DNA of 64,000 bases from Streptomyces sp. CB02923 (GTDB taxonomy: Bacteria; Actinomycetota; Actinomycetes; Streptomycetales; Streptomycetaceae). Below the pieces are notes generated by a model, which saw only the letters and a program-made list of their open reading frames with translations, did not search any database and was not told the DNA's origin. Both the position numbers and the translations under genes were made by a program. How positions within the stretch are numbered: the stretch's first letter is position 1; the number at the start of each line of letters is the position of its first letter. Positions 61,924 through 64,000 of this stretch are shown here, one piece after another. The stretch lies in contig NZ_LWKZ01000023.1 in assembly GCF_001905005.1 (NCBI RefSeq), positions 1 through 64,000 on the forward strand, written 5' to 3'.

Positions 61924-63534
61924 TCAGCCCCGGTCGTCCGTGCGGCCCCCCGCCTCCGCGTCCCGGACCAGGTACCGGGCATAGGCGTCCGCGGTGAAGA
62001 AGGCCGGAAGTTCGCGCTCCAGAGCCGTGCGTCCGAGGATCTCGCGGGCCTCGGCGGCCAGGGCCCGCGGGTCCTCCTTCGCCCACGCGGCGCACTCCTC
62101 GTCGAGGAGCCGGGACAGTGTTTCGCGGTCGATGGCGCCGTGGCGCAGCCACTGCCAGATCTGGCTGCGGGCGATCTCGGCGGCTGCCGCGTCCTCCATC
62201 AGGCCGTCGAGAGCCACGGCGCCGGTGCCGCGCAGCCAGGCCTCGAAGTAGCGCAGCGCGAGGCCGAGGTTGGCGCGCACGCCCTGCTCGGTCGGCGGCC
62301 CCGCGGTGCGCCGGACGGCCAGGAGCTGGTCGGCCGTGACTTCGACGTCGTCGCGCATGCGGTCCATCTGGTGCGGCCGCCCGTTCAGCACGCCGTCGAA
62401 GATGCCGCGGCAGAAGGGGACGAGCCCGGGGTGGGCGACCCACGTCCCGTCGAAGCCGTCCTCCGCCTCGCGCTCCTTGTCGAGCCGCACCCCGGCGAGC
62501 GCCGCCCCGTCGGCCGCGGCATCGGGTCCGGGGACGTGCGCGGTCATGCCGCCTATGGCGTGTGCGCCGCGCCGGTGGCAGGTGCGCACCAGCAGATCGG
62601 TGTAGGCCCGCAGGAACGGCGCGGTCATGGTGACCTTCGTACGGTCCGGGAGGGAGAAGTCGGGCCGGTGCGCGAACGTCTTGATGAGGCTGAAGAGGTA
62701 GTCCCAGCGGCCCGCGTTGAGCCCGGCGCTGTGTTCGCGCAGCTCGTAGAGGATCTCCTCCATCTCGAAGGCCGCGGTGACCGTCTCGATCAGGACGGTG
62801 GCGCGGACGGTGCCCCGGGGGATGCCGAGCAGGTCCTGGGCGAGCAGGAAGACGTCGTTCCACAGCCGGGCGTCGCAGGCGTTCTCCAGCTTGGGAAGGT
62901 AGAAGTACGGGCCGGATCCGGCGGCGGTCTGCCGCCTCGCGCAGTGGAAGAAGTAGAGGCCGAAGTCGACGAGCGAGGCGGGCACGGGGCGGCCGTCGAC
63001 CCGGAGATGGTGCTCGGTCAGGTGCCAGCCCCGGGGGCGGACGACGATGGTCGCGAGGTGGTCGCCCAGCCGGTACTCCCTGCCGTCGGGCGTGACGAAG
63101 TCGATGCGCCGTTCGATGGCGTCCAGCAGGTTCAGCTGCCCGCCGATGATGTTGTCCCAGGTGGGGGAGGTGGCGTCCTCGAAGTCGGCCAGCCACACCT
63201 GGGCCCCGGAGTTGAGCGCCTCGACCGTCGTGCGCCGGTCCGGCGGGCCGGTGATCTCCACGCGGCGGTCGGTGAGGCCCGGCGCGGGCGGTGCGACCCG
63301 CCAGTGCGGGTCGGCGCGGACGGCGGCGGTGGCCCGTGAGAAGTCGAGGGGCGACCCGGAGGAGAGGCGCAGCGAGCGGCGGCGCCGTTCGGTGAGCATC
63401 TCGTGGTAGCGGTCGGCGAAGGCCGTGGCGAGGCGCCCGACGAAGTCCAGTGCGGCGGGGGTGAGGATCTCGCCGAAGCGGTGGCCCGGTGTGCCGAGCA
63501 CCTGGACGTGGCCGGTCAGTTCGGTGGTGGACAT
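61924..63534 (-). CDS. aceB: Malate synthase A
   Basis: A 536-residue glyoxylate-cycle enzyme joining glyoxylate and acetyl-CoA to malate. Family signatures include VVRPRGWHL, LKTFAHRPDF-like and RYFEAWLRG near the end. The ATG at 63534 has GGGAG 6 bases upstream; the ATG at 63540 is too close. No isocitrate lyase gene is adjacent in this window. Two matching palindromes upstream probably bind its regulator. Confidence 0.95.
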   Translation of the reverse strand: MSTTELTGHVQVLGTPGHRFGEILTPAALDFVGRLATAFADRYHEMLTERRRRSLRLSSGSPLDFSRATAAVRADPHWRVAPPAPGLTDRRVEITGPPDRRTTVEALNSGAQVWLADFEDATSPTWDNIIGGQLNLLDAIERRIDFVTPDGREYRLGDHLATIVVRPRGWHLTEHHLRVDGRPVPASLVDFGLYFFHCARRQTAAGSGPYFYLPKLENACDARLWNDVFLLAQDLLGIPRGTVRATVLIETVTAAFEMEEILYELREHSAGLNAGRWDYLFSLIKTFAHRPDFSLPDRTKVTMTAPFLRAYTDLLVRTCHRRGAHAIGGMTAHVPGPDAAADGAALAGVRLDKEREAEDGFDGTWVAHPGLVPFCRGIFDGVLNGRPHQMDRMRDDVEVTADQLLAVRRTAGPPTEQGVRANLGLALRYFEAWLRGTGAVALDGLMEDAAAAEIARSQIWQWLRHGAIDRETLSRLLDEECAAWAKEDPRALAAEAREILGRTALERELPAFFTADAYARYLVRDAEAGGRTDDRG

Positions 63535-63590
63535 GGGCATCTCCCGGATCGCGTGCGGCGCGTGGTGCGTGCGAAGGGTGCGAACGGCAT

Positions 63591-63603
63591 GGCACGTGGT
63601 GCC
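63591..63603. promoter_or_regulatory. Operator-like GGCAC-N3-GTGCC site 1
   Basis: GGCACgtgGTGCC, 57 bases upstream of the malate synthase start. The same half-sites occur at 63632. Confidence 0.6.
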
Positions 63604-63631
63604 GTTCCAGCCGTAGGAAGACTCTTGCAGT

Positions 63632-63644
63632 GGCACTGAGTGCC
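63632..63644. promoter_or_regulatory. Operator-like GGCAC-N3-GTGCC site 2
   Basis: The site extends to TGGCACTgAGTGCCA (63631-63645), a 7-bp-arm palindrome. Its start is 41 bases, about four helical turns, from site 1, so one dimer type may bind both. Confidence 0.65.
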
Positions 63645-63693
63645 ATCAAGTGTGGAGTGGTGCCAACTTCTGCGAATCTTCGCCCGGTCCATT

Positions 63694-63729
63694 GCCAAGA
63701 CTGCCAAGGCTGCCAAGGCTGCCGAGGCT
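63694..63729. repeat. Four 9-bp units upstream of malate synthase
   Basis: GCCAAGACT, GCCAAGGCT, GCCAAGGCT and GCCGAGGCT in tandem, in the promoter-distal intergenic part. Confidence 0.85.
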
Positions 63730-63760
63730 GCCGGGACCGTCCAGGGCTCACGACGCACCG

Positions 63761-63800
63761 CGCACCGCCCGCCCGCCGAAGAGGTCCGGCGGGCGGTGCG
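63761..63800. terminator. Terminator downstream of the ribonucleotide reductase gene
   Basis: Perfect 13-bp arms (CGCACCGCCCGCC at 63761 and complement at 63788) with a 14-base loop, 24 bases past the minus-strand stop. Confidence 0.85.
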
Positions 63801-63824
63801 CGACGTCAGTACGCGCCGGACCCG

Positions 63825-64000
<176 letters not shown>

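Overview
The window looks like chromosomal DNA of a Streptomyces or close relative. It is strongly GC-rich with GC-ending codons, uses many GTG starts and many 4-base stop/start overlaps. It carries typical actinomycete families: GAF-ANTAR regulators, STAS proteins, SpoIIE phosphatases, XRE-cupin and XRE/MmyB regulators, DUF2795, DUF5709, DUF3048, DUF885, a divergent third EF-Tu and a Cys-type formate dehydrogenase. No rRNA, CRISPR array, integrase or intact transposase was seen; this is ordinary arm or mid-chromosome DNA with several accessory pockets.

Layout. 0-6 kb: end of a secreted protein, an MFS exporter coupled to an unknown protein, a divergent LysR regulator whose promoter and 5' end are duplicated, a DUF885 metallopeptidase-like protein and an I36-type secreted inhibitor. 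6-9.4 kb: two unusual cytochrome P450s converge on a 23-codon ORF with an aromatic C-terminus; this looks like a P450-modified ribosomal peptide locus. 9.5-15.8 kb: a DNA alkylation repair protein, a decayed copy of the uppP 3' end, a broken XRE/MmyB regulator, a SpoIIE phosphatase next to a B12-binding protein with a CarH-like photoreceptor motif, then intact uppP. 16-29 kb: membrane proteins, EF-Tu3, patatin lipase, a spermidine-synthase-fold protein, MFS, thioesterase, DedA, an NB-ARC-like ATPase, lipoprotein esterase, gamma carbonic anhydrase and an ATP-dependent DNA ligase. 29-48 kb: a regulatory district with two STAS proteins, Ppx/GppA, GAF-ANTAR proteins, a response regulator plus hybrid kinase, TetR, XRE-cupin, a transmembrane XRE protein and a P450. 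48.7-53.9 kb: two divergent gene sets, each starting with a small protein and each containing a member of the same all-alpha family; the left set is four overlapping genes ending in a serine hydrolase. 53.9-56 kb: an isochorismatase-like hydrolase coupled to an Orn/Lys/Arg-decarboxylase-like PLP enzyme. 56.2-61.8 kb: a four-gene overlapping formate dehydrogenase operon. 61.9-64 kb: malate synthase with two matching upstream palindromes, and the end of a ribonucleotide reductase beta subunit.

Two loci stand out as possible undescribed systems: the P450/tiny-peptide locus at 6.7-9.3 kb and the small-protein/helical-protein/serine-hydrolase locus at 48.7-53.9 kb. A third, window-wide oddity is the number of short tandem duplications lying on or starting at stop codons, with others at start codons or inside coding regions.
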